Source: Mycobacterium stomatepiae (GTDB taxonomy: Bacteria > Actinomycetota > Actinomycetes > Mycobacteriales > Mycobacteriaceae). From it: a stretch of 64,000 nt of DNA. The notes beneath the pieces were generated by a model. It searched no databases, was not told the DNA's origin, and saw only the letters and a list, made by a program, of their open reading frames with translations. The first letter of the stretch is position 1, and each line of letters starts with the position of its first letter. The position numbers and the translations under genes are program-made. The DNA lies in contig NZ_AP022587.1 of the NCBI RefSeq assembly GCF_010731715.1, positions 1,302,001 to 1,366,000 of the forward strand, written 5' to 3'. Shown here piece by piece: positions 24,006-37,450 of the stretch.

Positions 24006-25256
24006 TTATCCGTTGTCGCCCTGCAGAAAAGTGACGATCGCGTCAACGATGCGACTGGCCATCAGCGTCTTCGATCCGTGCCGCAGCGCGGCCTCGGTTC
24101 CGTCGGAGGCCAGCAGCCAGCCGTCGTTGCTGTCCACCTCGAACGCCCGGCCGTCGCCGACCGCGTTGACCACCAACAGGTCACATCCCTTGCGGCGCAA
24201 CTTCGCTCGCGAGTGGAACAGCACGTCGCCGTTGGCGTCGCCGGTCTCCGCGGCGAAACCGACGATGGCCCGCATGTTGGGCAGCTCGCCGTGGGCTCGC
24301 GCCCGGACCGCGCCGGCCAGCACGTCGTCGTTGCGCACCAACTCGATCGTCGGCGCGTCGTCGGCATCGTTCGGGCCTTTTTTGATCTTCGCGGCGGCAA
24401 CGTGCGCGGGCCGGAAGTCGGCGACCGCGGCCGCCATCACCAGCACGTCGGCGGCGGGAGCGTGCTTGGAGACCGCGTCGGCGAGCTGCTGGGCCGTGCT
24501 GATGTGCACGACTTCGACGCCGGCCGGGTCGATCAGCCCGACGGTATGCCCGGCGATCAGCGTGACCTCGGCGCCGCGCTGGGCGGCGACCCTGGCGACG
24601 GCGTAGCCCTGCTTGCCGGAGCTGCGGTTGCCGATGAAGCGGACCGGGTCGATCGGTTCGCGGGTGCCACCCGCGGTCACCAGGAGCTTGCGACCGGCCA
24701 GGTCGTAGGGCAGGGCGTCACCGCGTTCCAGCAGCAGATGGGCCAGGGTGGTGATCTCCTCGGCCTCGGGCAGCCGTCCTTTGCCGCTGTCCGCGCCGGT
24801 GAGCCGTCCAAACGCCGGTTCCAGCACCACAGCGCCCCGACGGCGCAATGTCGCCACGTTGTCGACAGTGGCCGGGTGTAACCACATCTCGGTGTGCATC
24901 GCCGGGGCGAACAGCACCGGACAGCGCGCCGTGAGCAGCGTCGCGGTCAGCAGATCGTCGGCCCGGCCGTGCACGGCGCGGGCCAGCAGGTCGGCGGTGG
25001 CCGGTGCCACCACGACCAGGTCGGCCAGCTGACCGAGCCGGACGTGCGGCACCTCGGGAACGTCGGCGAAGACGCCGGTGTGCACCGGCTGCCCGGACAG
25101 CGCCTCGAACGTGGCGGCGCCGACGAAGCGCAGTGCGGATTCGGTCGGGATGACGCGGACCTCATGGCCTGCCTCGGCCAGCTGCCGGACGACGGTGCAC
25201 GCCTTGTACGCGGCGATACCGCCGGAGACGCCGACGACGATCCGCTTGCGATCCAC
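24006..25256 (-). CDS. coaBC: Phosphopantothenoylcysteine synthetase/decarboxylase (CoaBC)
   Basis: Bifunctional coenzyme A enzyme (dfp), 416 residues. The N-terminal flavin-dependent decarboxylase (CoaC) has GVSGGIAAYKA, the ATADLLARAVHG segment and the active-site PAMHTEMW. The C-terminal CoaB (from ~185) has VTAGGTREPIDPVRFIGNRSSGKQGYA and the lysine motif AAKIKKGPND with a following LVRNDDVLAG. GTG 25256 begins it, 64 bases after rpoZ. The CoaBC target is essential in mycobacteria. Confidence 0.96.
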   Translation of the reverse strand: MDRKRIVVGVSGGIAAYKACTVVRQLAEAGHEVRVIPTESALRFVGAATFEALSGQPVHTGVFADVPEVPHVRLGQLADLVVVAPATADLLARAVHGRADDLLTATLLTARCPVLFAPAMHTEMWLHPATVDNVATLRRRGAVVLEPAFGRLTGADSGKGRLPEAEEITTLAHLLLERGDALPYDLAGRKLLVTAGGTREPIDPVRFIGNRSSGKQGYAVARVAAQRGAEVTLIAGHTVGLIDPAGVEVVHISTAQQLADAVSKHAPAADVLVMAAAVADFRPAHVAAAKIKKGPNDADDAPTIELVRNDDVLAGAVRARAHGELPNMRAIVGFAAETGDANGDVLFHSRAKLRRKGCDLLVVNAVGDGRAFEVDSNDGWLLASDGTEAALRHGSKTLMASRIVDAIVTFLQGDNG

Positions 25257-25320
25257 CTACGCCGGCCCTTCCTCGTCGAAGCGGCTCACAGACCTGATCA
25301 CAGAGTCCGGTCCCGTCCCG

Positions 25321-25644
25321 TTACTCGCCCTCGGTGTGCTCGAGCAGGTCGGCGTGGATCTCACGCATCGCGATCGAGAGCGGCTTTTCCTGCAAGCCGG
25401 GCTCGACCAGCGGGCCAACGTACTCAAGGATGCCCTCGCCGAGCTGGTTGTAGTAATCGTTGATCTGCCGGGCTCGTTTGGCCGCGTAGATGACCAGCGC
25501 GTACTTGCTCGAGACGCGGTCCAGCAATTCGTCGATGGGCGGGTTGGTGATGCCCAATGGGGTGTCGTAGGCGCGCTGTCCCCCGGCCGACGGATCGAAT
25601 TGATCCACGGCGGTCAGCGTCGCGTCGGACTGCGGAATACTCAC
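25321..25644 (-). CDS. rpoZ: RNA polymerase omega subunit
   Basis: A 107-residue small RNA-polymerase subunit, slightly shorter than the 110 of M. tuberculosis. The core helix-turn-helix latch ([34 protein letters not shown]) that embraces the beta-prime C-terminus is intact. ATG 25644 is preceded by an AGGAGA site. The position between gmk and coaBC is conserved widely in bacteria. Confidence 0.97.
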   Translation of the reverse strand: MSIPQSDATLTAVDQFDPSAGGQRAYDTPLGITNPPIDELLDRVSSKYALVIYAAKRARQINDYYNQLGEGILEYVGPLVEPGLQEKPLSIAMREIHADLLEHTEGE

Positions 25645-25731
25645 TTAACACATTCTCCTGGCGCTTGTGCCTGTTCAAGAGCGGTTGAAATAGCTGAAAT
25701 TTTGATTCGTGATCGCGTCTGACGAGTCGGC

Positions 25732-26358
25732 TCAGGCCGTACCAGGCGCGTTTCCCACGACCAAGGATACCAATTCGGCGCACGCAGACTCCAATTGACT
25801 GTTGACCACGACCTGGTCGAAGTCGTCTTGGGCTGCCAGTTCCTCCCGGGCGGTTTCCAATCGGCGCTGAATGGCCTCCGGCGTTTCGGTGCCCCGCCCG
25901 ACGAGCCTGGCCTGCAGATCCGCCCAGCTCGGCGGGGCCAGGAACACGGTGATCGCCTCCGGCATCGCCTTCTTGATCGCCCTGGCTCCGGCCAGGTCCA
26001 CCTCGATCAGCACCGGAAATCCCGCACTGGTCGCGGCGCGGACCGGCGCCGCCGGGGTGCCCGATCGCTGCAGTCCACCGTGGATGTCGGCCCACTCCAG
26101 CAGGGCACCCTCGTCGATGAGCTGCTGGAAGCGGGCGGGACTGACGAAGTGGTAGTCGACGCCGTCGACCTCTCCCGGCCGTGGCGCCCGCGTCGTGGCC
26201 GAGACGCTGAAATGCAGGTTCGGTACCTGTTCTCGCAGACACCGGACCACTGTTGACTTACCGACCGCTGAGGGGCCGGACAGCACCACCACGCGCCCCT
26301 TGCCTGATGGCTCGAGACGTGTGCGGTGCGCGGCGCCCGGTCCCTCGTCGACGTTCAC
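25732..26358 (-). CDS. gmk: Guanylate kinase
   Basis: Phosphorylates GMP to GDP. GTG 26358 gives 208 residues, the same length as M. tuberculosis Gmk, with an AGGGG site upstream. The frame runs open to 26526 but that would overlap mihF and has no ribosome site. Motifs: P-loop [35 protein letters not shown] (GMP binding), [17 protein letters not shown] and the lid. Downstream of mihF in the same direction. Confidence 0.95.
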   Translation of the reverse strand: MNVDEGPGAAHRTRLEPSGKGRVVVLSGPSAVGKSTVVRCLREQVPNLHFSVSATTRAPRPGEVDGVDYHFVSPARFQQLIDEGALLEWADIHGGLQRSGTPAAPVRAATSAGFPVLIEVDLAGARAIKKAMPEAITVFLAPPSWADLQARLVGRGTETPEAIQRRLETAREELAAQDDFDQVVVNSQLESACAELVSLVVGNAPGTA

Positions 26359-26470
26359 CGGCGCCCCTGAGTCGGCGCGCCCACAGGCCAACCGGCCGGT
26401 ATCGCCGCTGGTCGGCTGTGTTCGATGGTCCGCCTTCTCGTCAGGCCTTTCGGCCTGCATCGTCGGCGGG

Positions 26471-26788
26471 TTAGGCGGAGCCGAACTTTTCCAGCAGGGC
26501 CTTGCGCTGGCGATCGCCCAGGCCACGCAGACGGCGGGTCGGAGCGATTTCGAGCTCGGTCATGATTTCCTGCGCCTTGACCTTGCCCACCTTCGGCAAC
26601 GCCTCAAGCAGTGCCGACACCTTCATCTTGCCCAGGACTTCATCACTCTCGGCGTCCTTGAGCACCTGGGTCAGGTTGGTGCCACCGCGCTTGAGACGGT
26701 CTTTCAGCTCTGCACGTGCTCGACGTGCGGCAGCCGCCTTCTCCAACGCGGCCGCGCGCTGCTCGTCGGTCAACTGGGGAAGGGCCAC
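26471..26788 (-). CDS. mihF: Mycobacterial integration host factor (mIHF)
   Basis: A 105-residue nucleoid-associated protein that bends DNA and stimulates phage L5 integrase, found only in actinobacteria. N-terminal long helix ([27 protein letters not shown]) and a helix-two-turn-helix core ([31 protein letters not shown]) are clear. The ATG at 26788 gives the 105-residue form now accepted; longer annotations exist in other genomes. No PE/PPE pair lies upstream, unlike M. tuberculosis. Confidence 0.97.
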   Translation of the reverse strand: MALPQLTDEQRAAALEKAAAARRARAELKDRLKRGGTNLTQVLKDAESDEVLGKMKVSALLEALPKVGKVKAQEIMTELEIAPTRRLRGLGDRQRKALLEKFGSA

Positions 26789-27242
26789 GATTCCTCCGTA
26801 TCTAGATCAATCTCGTGTCTCTGCCGGGTGCTTGGGCCCAGCGGAGACGACCGTACTCACGCTTCCTGACAAAATCTAACCCGACCCCCTGGTTAAGAGG
26901 TTAAATGCCCAGCTTGCGCGGCGCCTACAAGTGCAGTCAGCGGCCTGCTTCGGCATCGCTGGCGGCGCCGGGATTCGGCACTTCAGCGGCCGCCGTGACC
27001 CCCCGCGAAGCATCGGGATTATGCCTTCTAACTGCGGGTTTAGCTCTGTGCGGTGCCACGCCGGGGATGGGTTGAGGGACCGTCGCGAAGGCCGCCGACT
27101 GATAGCCGCGAGGCCTCGTGCTGGGTATCACGATTTGCCATGGCGTGTCGCGCGTGTCGCGGCGTGGACAAACACCAGGTCGTCGGGCGGAAGTTGGTGG
27201 AGAAAGATTCCGATGCTGTTAACCGGGGCCCGAAGGCGCCCG
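26789..27242. other. Gene-free interval between pyrF and mihF
   Basis: 454 bases. It holds the mihF leader and promoter and nothing that I can call a gene. In M. tuberculosis PE15 and PPE20 occupy this interval; neither a PE nor a PPE N-terminal motif can be found in any frame here. Confidence 0.6.
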
Positions 27243-28066
27243 CTATTGGACGCCGAGATAGGCGACGGAGTCCAGCATTCGTTCGGCCGCCGCCCGCAGC
27301 TCCGACACGCTCGGTCCGGCCCGCAGCACCTCGCGGGCCACCGCGGGCAGCAATTGGCCCGGAACGGCCCCACCCAGGCCCGCCAGGGCCTCAGGACGGC
27401 CGCCCTGCACGCCGACGCCCGGCACCAGCACCGGGCCGCCCAGCGCGCTGACGTCAGGCGCCTCGAAAACCGTCGCACCGACGACCACGCCGACGTGTCC
27501 CGGCTCGGTCGGGGTCGACGACCGGTTGACCACCGCCGCTTGGTCAATGACCAGCTGGGACACCGTGCGGCCGTCGAAGGTGGCGCGCTGCACGGTCGCG
27601 CCCTCGGGGTTGGAACTGGCCGCCACCACGAATACGCCCCGGTCGTGTGCGGCGGCGGCCTCCAGCAGCGGGCGCAGCGAGCCGAACCCCAGATAGGGCG
27701 AGGCGGTCACGGCGTCGGCGGCCAACGGCGAATCGCCGGCCCAGGCCGTGGCGTAGGCCGCCATCGTCGTACCGATGTCGCCGCGCTTGGCGTCGGCCAA
27801 GACCAGCACCCCGGCCGCCCGCAGCGCGGCGATGGTGCTTTCCAGCACCGCGTAGCCGGCCGAGCCGTAGCACTCGAAGAACGCCACCTGGGGCTTGACG
27901 ACGGCGAAGCCGGAGAAGGCGTCGACACAGATATCGCAGAACTTGGCCACCCCGTCGGCGGTAGCCGGCAGGTCCCAGGCCCGCAGCAGCTCGGGGTGCG
28001 GGTCGATGCCCAGGCACAGCGGCCCGCGACGCGCCTTCGCCTCGGCCAGCCGGACGCCGAACCCGG

Positions 28067-28070
<4 letters not shown>
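27243..28070 (-). CDS. pyrF: Orotidine 5'-phosphate decarboxylase (type 2)
   Basis: Last step of UMP synthesis. The product is 275 residues, with the catalytic D-K-D core [19 protein letters not shown] and the long-form features ([24 protein letters not shown]) of the actinobacterial/type 2 family. ATG 28070 overlaps the carB stop (ATGA). It is the final gene of the pyrR-to-pyrF operon. Confidence 0.96.
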
Positions 28071-31431
<3,361 letters not shown>

Positions 31432-31432
<1 letters not shown>

Positions 31433-32568
31433 TAGCGGCCCCTTCCGCTTTCTTGGGAAGCCATCAGATCGGCGAATTGGTCGAACAGGTACTCCGCGTC
31501 GTGTGGGCCGGCGGCGGCCTCCGGATGGTACTGCACGGAAAATGCCCGACCATCAACCAGTTTGACGCCCTCCACTACTCCATCGTTGGCACAGGTGTGG
31601 CTGACGATCGCTTGGCCGAACGGCGTGTCGAACCCCTGGCCGGCCTCGCCTTCCAGCGCGAAGCCGTGATTCTGCGCGGTCACCGCGACCCGCCCGGTGG
31701 CGTGGTCGATGACCGGGATGTTGATACCGCGGTGACCGAATACCATCTTGTAGGTGGACAGGCCGAGCGCGCGGCCCAAAATCTGGTTGCCGAAACAGAT
31801 GCCGAACAATGGGATTCCGGCGCCCAGCACCTCGCGAGTCAGCGCGACGACATGGTCCGCGGTGGCCGGGTCGCCGGGCCCGTTGGACAAGAACACCCCG
31901 TCCGGCTTGATGTCGGCGATCTGGGAGAAGGTCGCCGACGCCGGCAGCACGTGGCTGCGGATTCCGCGCCGGGCGAAGTTGCGCGGCGTGTTGGTCTTGA
32001 TGCCCAGGTCCAGTGCCGCGACCGTAAACCGCTGCGGGCCTTCGGGTTCGACGACGTACGCGCCCGGGGTGCTGACCTCGCCGGCCAGATCGGCTCCCAG
32101 CATCGAACGTTGGTCGCGCACCCGGTCCAGCAACTCGTCCGGCTTGGCCAGCGCGTCACCGGAGAACACCCCGGCCTTCATCGTGCCGCGGCTGCGCAGA
32201 TGCCGCACCACGGCCCGGGTGTCGATGCCGGCGATCCCGACGATGTCCTGGCGGATCAGCTCGTCCTCGAGAGTCCCGGTGGCACGCCAGTTCGAGGCGC
32301 GCGGCGACGGGTCGCGGACCGCGTAACCGGCGACCCAGATCTTGTCGCCCCGGCTTTCGGCGTCGTCGGCGTTCCAGCCGGTATTGCCGATCTGCGGCGC
32401 GGTGGCCACCACGATCTGGCGGTGATAACTCGGGTCGGTCAGCGTCTCCTGATAACCGGACATGCCCGTGGAGAACACTGCCTCCCCCAGAGCCTGGCCG
32501 ATCTTGCCGAACGGCCTCCCGGTGAAGACGCGGCCGTCTTCGAGTACCAGTTGGGCTACTTCAGTCAC
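31432..32568 (-). CDS. carA: Carbamoyl-phosphate synthase small subunit (glutaminase)
   Basis: Supplies ammonia from glutamine to CarB. The 378-residue product shows the N-terminal CPSase small domain ([15 protein letters not shown]) and a class I glutamine amidotransferase domain with nucleophile Cys in [17 protein letters not shown] and the HPE of [16 protein letters not shown] 32568 starts it, 46 bases after the Rv1382-like gene. Confidence 0.97.
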
Positions 32569-32614
32569 CGGCGCCGCTCCTCATTACTACGCGCTGCTTC
32601 GTCGTCGGCAAGGC

Positions 32615-33112
32615 TCATGCAGCCTCCCCGAGCCATCCGTCGTATTCGCCGCGATTGCCGGCCCGGAACCCGGTGTCGATTTCGACGCCCGACGGTAGCC
32701 GCCACCGGATGGCCAGGATCCCGCTGCGGGCGGCGAGCTTGCCGGCCATCACACGTTCGGTACGCACTTCGGAAATCGCGCTCTGCGGAATCCAAATCGG
32801 GTTGGCACCGATGCGTTCCAGCAGGATTCCCTCGGGAAAGCGGCTCAGTACCGCCTTGCTGCGAAATCCGAGATCGCCGGCGGTGACCCGTTCGTTGCGT
32901 TCGGGAGCCAGCGTCGACCCGACGTAGACGCCACGCAGTGTGGTGGTGACCATGCCCACCTCGTCGGGCACGTCGGGCAGCGTGCCGATCAGCTCCTCCT
33001 GGCGCTGCGCGCGCCGGCGCCAGCCGATCATCATCATCTGGATCACCACCGCGATGAGCACCACCAGCACGGCCGCGAAGATCAGCGACCCCACCAAGGT
33101 TCCTGAATTCAT
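32615..33112 (-). CDS. Membrane-anchored PH-like protein (Rv1382-like)
   Basis: The product is 165 residues, the same length as I recall for Rv1382. One N-terminal membrane helix ([25 protein letters not shown], about 5-30) is followed by a cytosolic domain rich in beta-strands ([34 protein letters not shown]...). ATG 33112 overlaps the pyrC stop (ATGA), so it is locked into the pyr operon. Its function in pyrimidine synthesis is unknown; it is a conserved operon member across mycobacteria. Confidence 0.88.
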   Translation of the reverse strand: MNSGTLVGSLIFAAVLVVLIAVVIQMMMIGWRRRAQRQEELIGTLPDVPDEVGMVTTTLRGVYVGSTLAPERNERVTAGDLGFRSKAVLSRFPEGILLERIGANPIWIPQSAISEVRTERVMAGKLAARSGILAIRWRLPSGVEIDTGFRAGNRGEYDGWLGEAA

Positions 33113-34413
33113 GCGGGGCTCTTCCCATCCCGGGCGGTGATCTTTCCGCGCAGCAGCGTGGCCGTCACGGTGGCGGGCAAGGTCATCGACTCGTAGGGAG
33201 TGTTGGCCGAGCGGCTGGCCAGGACGGGCCCGGTGACCGTCCAGGTCGCATCCGGGTCCACCACGGTCAGGTTGGCCGGCTCCCCCACCTCCAGCGGGCG
33301 GCCGTGATCGGGTAATCCGACTATGCGCGCCGGGTTTTCGCTCATCACCCGCGCGACATCGCGCCAGGTGAGCAGTCCGGGCGCCACCATCGTCTGCACC
33401 ACCACCGACAGCGCGGTCTGCAGCCCCAGCATGCCGGGGCGCGCGGCGGAGAACTCGCAGCATTTCTCGTGCTCGGCGTGCGGGGCATGATCGGTGGCCA
33501 CACAGTCGATTACCCCGTCGGCCAGCGCTTGACGCAACGCGATCGCGTCCGCGGCCTCGCGCAACGGCGGATTGACCCGATTCACCCCGTCGTAGCTGAC
33601 CAGCCTGCTGTCATCGAGCAGTAGGTGATGCGGCGTCACCTCGGCGGTGATCGAAATACCTTGCCCTTTAGCCCATTTCAAGAGCTCGACCGTTCCCGCG
33701 GTGGAGGCGTGGCAGATGTGCACGCGGGCGCCGGCATCGCGGGCCAGCAGCGCGTCGCGCGCGACGATCGATTCCTCGGCAGCCCGCGGCCATCCCGCGA
33801 GTCCGAGCCGGGCGGCCGTCGGCCCCTCGTGCGCCACCGCGCCGACGGTCAGCCTCGGCTCCTCGGCGTGCTGGGCGATCAGCACGCCCAGCCCGGTGGC
33901 GTATTCCAGGGCGCGGCGCATGATCAGCGGGTCGTGCACGCAGTTGCCGTCGTCGGAGAACATCCGCACCTGCGCGACGCCGGCGGCCATCATGCCCATC
34001 TCGGTGAGCTCGGTCCCGGCCAGCCCGACCGTGACCGCGCCGACGGGGTGCACGTCCACCAGGCTGACCTGCTGGCCACGATGCCAAACATGATCGGTGA
34101 CCACCGGGCTGTCGGCCACCGGCTTGGTGTTCGCCATCGCGAACACCGCGGTATACCCGCCTAAAGCGGCTGCCGCCGAACCGGTTTCGATGTCCTCGGC
34201 GTATTCGCGGCCGGGCTCGCGCAGATGGGTGTGCAGGTCGACGAATCCGGGCAGCAACACATGACCGGTGGCGTCGATGACGTCCATGTCTTTTTCAAGA
34301 GCTCCGGACTCCGGCAAGCCGGCCCCGATTTCGGCGATCTGGCCGTCATCGACCAGGACGTCGACCCGGTCGCCCTCGCCGTACAACCGGACGCCGCGAA
34401 GCAACACGCTCAT
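33109..34413 (-). CDS. pyrC: Dihydroorotase
   Basis: Zinc amidohydrolase (type I), 434 residues. Metal ligands are in the [20 protein letters not shown] stretch, the HICHAST and TPHHLLLDD histidines and the catalytic Asp in [17 protein letters not shown] 34413 overlaps the pyrB stop. ATCase (pyrB) and DHOase adjacent and coupled is the usual arrangement; type I DHOases can form complexes with ATCase. Confidence 0.97.
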   Translation of the reverse strand: MSVLLRGVRLYGEGDRVDVLVDDGQIAEIGAGLPESGALEKDMDVIDATGHVLLPGFVDLHTHLREPGREYAEDIETGSAAAALGGYTAVFAMANTKPVADSPVVTDHVWHRGQQVSLVDVHPVGAVTVGLAGTELTEMGMMAAGVAQVRMFSDDGNCVHDPLIMRRALEYATGLGVLIAQHAEEPRLTVGAVAHEGPTAARLGLAGWPRAAEESIVARDALLARDAGARVHICHASTAGTVELLKWAKGQGISITAEVTPHHLLLDDSRLVSYDGVNRVNPPLREAADAIALRQALADGVIDCVATDHAPHAEHEKCCEFSAARPGMLGLQTALSVVVQTMVAPGLLTWRDVARVMSENPARIVGLPDHGRPLEVGEPANLTVVDPDATWTVTGPVLASRSANTPYESMTLPATVTATLLRGKITARDGKSPA

Positions 34414-35384
34414 GCCACACCCTCTTTTGCCCTCTGCTCCGCCGAATCGGTACCGACCAGCACATGGAACAGCACGGCCATCCGCACGTGCACGCCGTTG
34501 GAAACCTGTTGCAGCACCGCGGATTGCGACGAGTCCGCGACCGAGGAAGCGATCTCCATCCCGCGCACCATCGGGCCCGGGTGCAGCACCACGGCGTGGT
34601 CCGACAGCATGGCTTGGCGTCGGTCGGAAAGGCCGTAGCGCACCGAGTATTCACGCACCGACGGGAAGAACCCGCCATTCATCCGCTCGGCCTGCACCCG
34701 CAGCATCAGCACGGCGTCGGCGGCGGGGAGCTCGGCGTCGAAATCGTAGGAGACAGTGGCCGGCCAGCCGTCGACCCCGACCGGCAGCAGGGTCGGCGGC
34801 GCCACCAGCACCACCTCGGCGCCCAACGTGGCCAGCAGCATCACGTTCGAGCGGGCGACCCGGCTGTGCAGGATGTCGCCGACGATCACCACGCGCCGGC
34901 CCTCGATTTCACCCAACCGCTGGCGGATGGTCAGCGCGTCCAACAGTGCCTGCGTGGGGTGTTCGTGGGTGCCGTCGCCGGCATTGATCACTGATGGGCC
35001 ACCGTATTCACTGTTCGAGTGCGAGGTCCAGTCGGCCAGCAGGTGCGCCGCACCGGAGGCCGGGTGCCGGATGATCAGCGCGTCGGCGCCGGCCGCGTGC
35101 AGCGTCAACGCGGTGTCGCGCAGCGACTCCCCTTTGCTCACCGAGGATCCCGACGAGCTGACGTTGATCACGTCGGCGCTCATCCACTTCCCGGCCACCT
35201 CGAACGACACCCGGGTGCGGGTGGAGTTCTCGTAGAACATCGTGACGACGGTGCGCCCACGCAGGGTGGGAAGTTTCTTGACCTCGCGCCCGACCAGGGC
35301 CTGCGCGAACCGGTCGGCGTCGTCGAGGATGGCGGTGGCGTCGTCGCGACTGAGATCGCCGGCGGCCAGCAGATGTCTGGTCAT
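34410..35384 (-). CDS. pyrB: Aspartate carbamoyltransferase catalytic subunit
   Basis: Condenses carbamoyl phosphate and aspartate. The product is 324 residues from ATG 35384 ([15 protein letters not shown]); the frame is open upstream into pyrR but this start has an AGAAG site. Carbamoyl-phosphate loop [13 protein letters not shown], the HPTQALLD aspartate motif and [11 protein letters not shown] near the C-terminus are intact. No pyrI regulatory subunit is present. Confidence 0.97.
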   Translation of the reverse strand: MTRHLLAAGDLSRDDATAILDDADRFAQALVGREVKKLPTLRGRTVVTMFYENSTRTRVSFEVAGKWMSADVINVSSSGSSVSKGESLRDTALTLHAAGADALIIRHPASGAAHLLADWTSHSNSEYGGPSVINAGDGTHEHPTQALLDALTIRQRLGEIEGRRVVIVGDILHSRVARSNVMLLATLGAEVVLVAPPTLLPVGVDGWPATVSYDFDAELPAADAVLMLRVQAERMNGGFFPSVREYSVRYGLSDRRQAMLSDHAVVLHPGPMVRGMEIASSVADSSQSAVLQQVSNGVHVRMAVLFHVLVGTDSAEQRAKEGVA

Positions 35385-35394
35385 GAAGCACTTC

Positions 35395-35967
35395 TCATTC
35401 GGGGTCTCTCCCAATGACGACGCCGTCGCGATCATCGTGCTCACGCAGCTGGACGTGCACGCTCTCGTCGCGTGAGGTCGGCACGTTCTTGCCCACGTAG
35501 TCGGCGCGCACCGGCAGCTCACGATGGCCACGGTCGACCAGCACCGCCAGTTGCACGGCCCGCGGCCGGCCGACGTCGCGCAGCGCGTCGAGCGCGGAGC
35601 GCACCGAGCGACCGGAATACAGCACGTCGTCGACGAGAATCACCAGGGCGTCGTCGATGCCACCGGCCGGGATCGAGGTGACCTCTAGCGGGCGGGGCGG
35701 CTTGGTCATCAAATCGTCACGGTACAAAGTGATGTCCAGCGCGCCATGGCCGACGTCGACGCCACAGAATTCACCGATGTTGGCGGCCAGCCGCGCGGCC
35801 AGGGTCACCCCGCGGGTCGGGATTCCCAACAGCACCACGCGCGGCGCGCCGGGACTGTCGAGCGCCGTCTTTTCGATGATCTGATGCGCGATACGGGAAA
35901 TGGTTCGGCCGACGTCGGCCGCCGACATCAATTCGCGGCCGGTAGCGGAATCACCCGCGGCACCCAT
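35395..35967 (-). CDS. pyrR: PyrR, pyrimidine operon RNA-binding regulator / UPRTase
   Basis: A 190-residue phosphoribosyltransferase-fold protein that binds pyr mRNA when UMP/UTP are high. The PRPP loop [21 protein letters not shown] is intact, as are the RNA-binding basic patch and [11 protein letters not shown] 35967 ([19 protein letters not shown]) matches the M. tuberculosis start. Upstream lie a very strong AAGGAGGTCA site and, overlapping its approach, a PyrR-type hairpin. It is the first gene of the pyr operon. Confidence 0.96.
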   Translation of the reverse strand: MGAAGDSATGRELMSAADVGRTISRIAHQIIEKTALDSPGAPRVVLLGIPTRGVTLAARLAANIGEFCGVDVGHGALDITLYRDDLMTKPPRPLEVTSIPAGGIDDALVILVDDVLYSGRSVRSALDALRDVGRPRAVQLAVLVDRGHRELPVRADYVGKNVPTSRDESVHVQLREHDDRDGVVIGRDPE

Positions 35968-35987
35968 GCGAAACCTTGACCTCCTTC

Positions 35988-36005
35988 TCCGCCTCTCCGG
36001 ACGGA
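35988..36005 (-). promoter_or_regulatory. PyrR-binding hairpin in the pyrR leader
   Basis: On the transcribed (minus) strand the 18 bases fold into a six-pair stem (outer TCCGTC with GGCGGA, one G-U) closing a CGGAGA loop. That loop matches the conserved CNGNGA loop of PyrR target RNAs, and the flanking UCC/GG pairs match as well. The PyrR consensus terminal A-U pair is replaced by a C-G pair. It sits 21 bases upstream of ATG, just before the Shine-Dalgarno; no terminator hairpin follows. This fits PyrR-dependent translational repression, as reported for M. smegmatis, rather than attenuation. Confidence 0.75.
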
Positions 36006-36126
36006 TCGTTAAAGGATGTCGACTGTCGCGCAGCCTAGCATTTCGCGGCTCGCACGACGACGGGGGACGCGCCCGCCCCCCGCGAGGTGACTCTGATGAC
36101 CGCATTACGGCCCGCGCCTCCGGCGG

Positions 36127-36567
36127 CTACGCCCCCGAGATCGAGCAATAGTATTGTCCGTCCAGCACACAATTCGACGGCGGCGTGAAGGCACCGGTCA
36201 GCACGCCTCTCATGCCACCGGTGGCCGAACCACCGGGCGCAATGCTGCGATTCCAGTTGGCGGGGGTCAGAACGTAGTGCGTGCCGGATTGGGCAATGTT
36301 GCTGTTCCATGTGTGCGAGACACCCTGTCCCGCGGGCATGTCGAATTCGATTCGCCAATCGTTCAGCGGCGCCATGCTCGTGTTGGTGACGGTGAAGTTG
36401 GCGATGAAACCGGTCTGCCACGCATGTTCCACCGCCAAATTCGCCGCGGCCGCGGCCGCATGAGCTGCGGGAGCGAGGCCGAGTCCGAGGACGGCAACGA
36501 CGAATGCGGACGCGGCTACGTGAAGCGCTGTGCGACAGCGCTTCACGTCATTGCTCAGGCCGGCCAT
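36127..36567 (-). CDS. Secreted carbohydrate-binding-module protein (CBM2, Rv1987-like)
   Basis: 146 residues from ATG 36567 (MAGLSNDVKRCRTALHVAA). A signal peptide ending around AHA-A leads directly to a single CBM2-type domain (WQTGFIANFTVTNTSMAPLNDWRIEFDMP ... HTWNSNIAQSGTHYVLTPANWNRSIAPGGSATGG), with two cysteines near the C-terminus. No catalytic domain is attached. It is close to Rv1987 of M. tuberculosis, annotated as a possible chitinase but likewise only a binding domain. Polysaccharide binding is by family. Confidence 0.85.
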   Translation of the reverse strand: MAGLSNDVKRCRTALHVAASAFVVAVLGLGLAPAAHAAAAAANLAVEHAWQTGFIANFTVTNTSMAPLNDWRIEFDMPAGQGVSHTWNSNIAQSGTHYVLTPANWNRSIAPGGSATGGMRGVLTGAFTPPSNCVLDGQYYCSISGA

Positions 36568-36746
36568 AGCAACCAACATAGAGCCAAACAGGCGATATCG
36601 GCCCTTGGATCGCGGATAAGCTGCAGTACGGTTGCGCAACCGAAACCGTCATGAAATTTTGCCGCGATACACCACCGATACCCAGCTGTGATGACCTCGC
36701 CGCCGGCAGCCGGTCCGCAACCCGGGCGAGGGCTACGCTGGCGGAA

Positions 36747-37415
36747 ATGACAGGCAGTAACCCCTCCGGCTTTCCGTCCGGATTGCAGCGCATGGATTTC
36801 GACGCCCTGTACCGCGGCGAGAGCCCGGGCGAGGGCATCCCGCCGATGGCCACACCGCCATGGGATACCAAGGCGCCCAAGGAGAATGTCATCGGCTGGC
36901 ACACGGGCGGCTGGGTGCACGGCAATGTGCTGGACATCGGCTGCGGGCTCGGCGACAACGCCGTGTACCTGGCCCGCAACGGCTACACCGTGACCGGGCT
37001 GGACATCTCCCCGACCGCGCTGATCACCGCCGAGCGACGCGCCACGGACGCCGGAGTCGACATCACGTTCGCGGTGACCGACGCGACCACGCTCGACGGC
37101 TACACCGATGCGTTCGACACCATCGTGGACAGCGGCATGTTCCACTGCCTCGACGACCAGGGCAAACGCGGCTACGCGGCCGCCTCGCACCGCGCCACCA
37201 AGCCGGGCGCCACGCTGCTGATCAGTTGCTTCGCCGACGCCAACCCGCCCGATCCGGAGCGGCCGCGGCCGGCGGTATCCGAGCGGATACTGCGGGACGT
37301 CCTTGGCAGCGCCGGCTGGGACATCGTCGCGCTGGAACCCGCTTCGGTGCGACGCGAGGTCGACGGGAGCGAAATTGAGATGGCGTTCTGGTACGTCCGC
37401 GCGCAGCGCCGCTGA
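36747..37415 (+). CDS. Class I SAM-dependent methyltransferase (Rv1377c-like)
   Basis: 222 residues from ATG 36747 with a nearby GGCGGAA; ATG 36792 (MDFDALYRGESPGEG) is the alternative and matches the conserved start of relatives. The SAM motif VLDIGCGLGDNAVYLARNG (about residue 65), the acidic LDISPTAL and FHCLDDQGKRGYAAA are of the thiopurine-methyltransferase/tellurite-resistance TehB-like group. Substrate unknown. Divergent from the CBM2 gene. Confidence 0.85.
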   Translation: MTGSNPSGFPSGLQRMDFDALYRGESPGEGIPPMATPPWDTKAPKENVIGWHTGGWVHGNVLDIGCGLGDNAVYLARNGYTVTGLDISPTALITAERRATDAGVDITFAVTDATTLDGYTDAFDTIVDSGMFHCLDDQGKRGYAAASHRATKPGATLLISCFADANPPDPERPRPAVSERILRDVLGSAGWDIVALEPASVRREVDGSEIEMAFWYVRAQRR

Positions 37416-37450
37416 CGCACCGTAGCCATCGCGCAACTAATCTGACTCGG

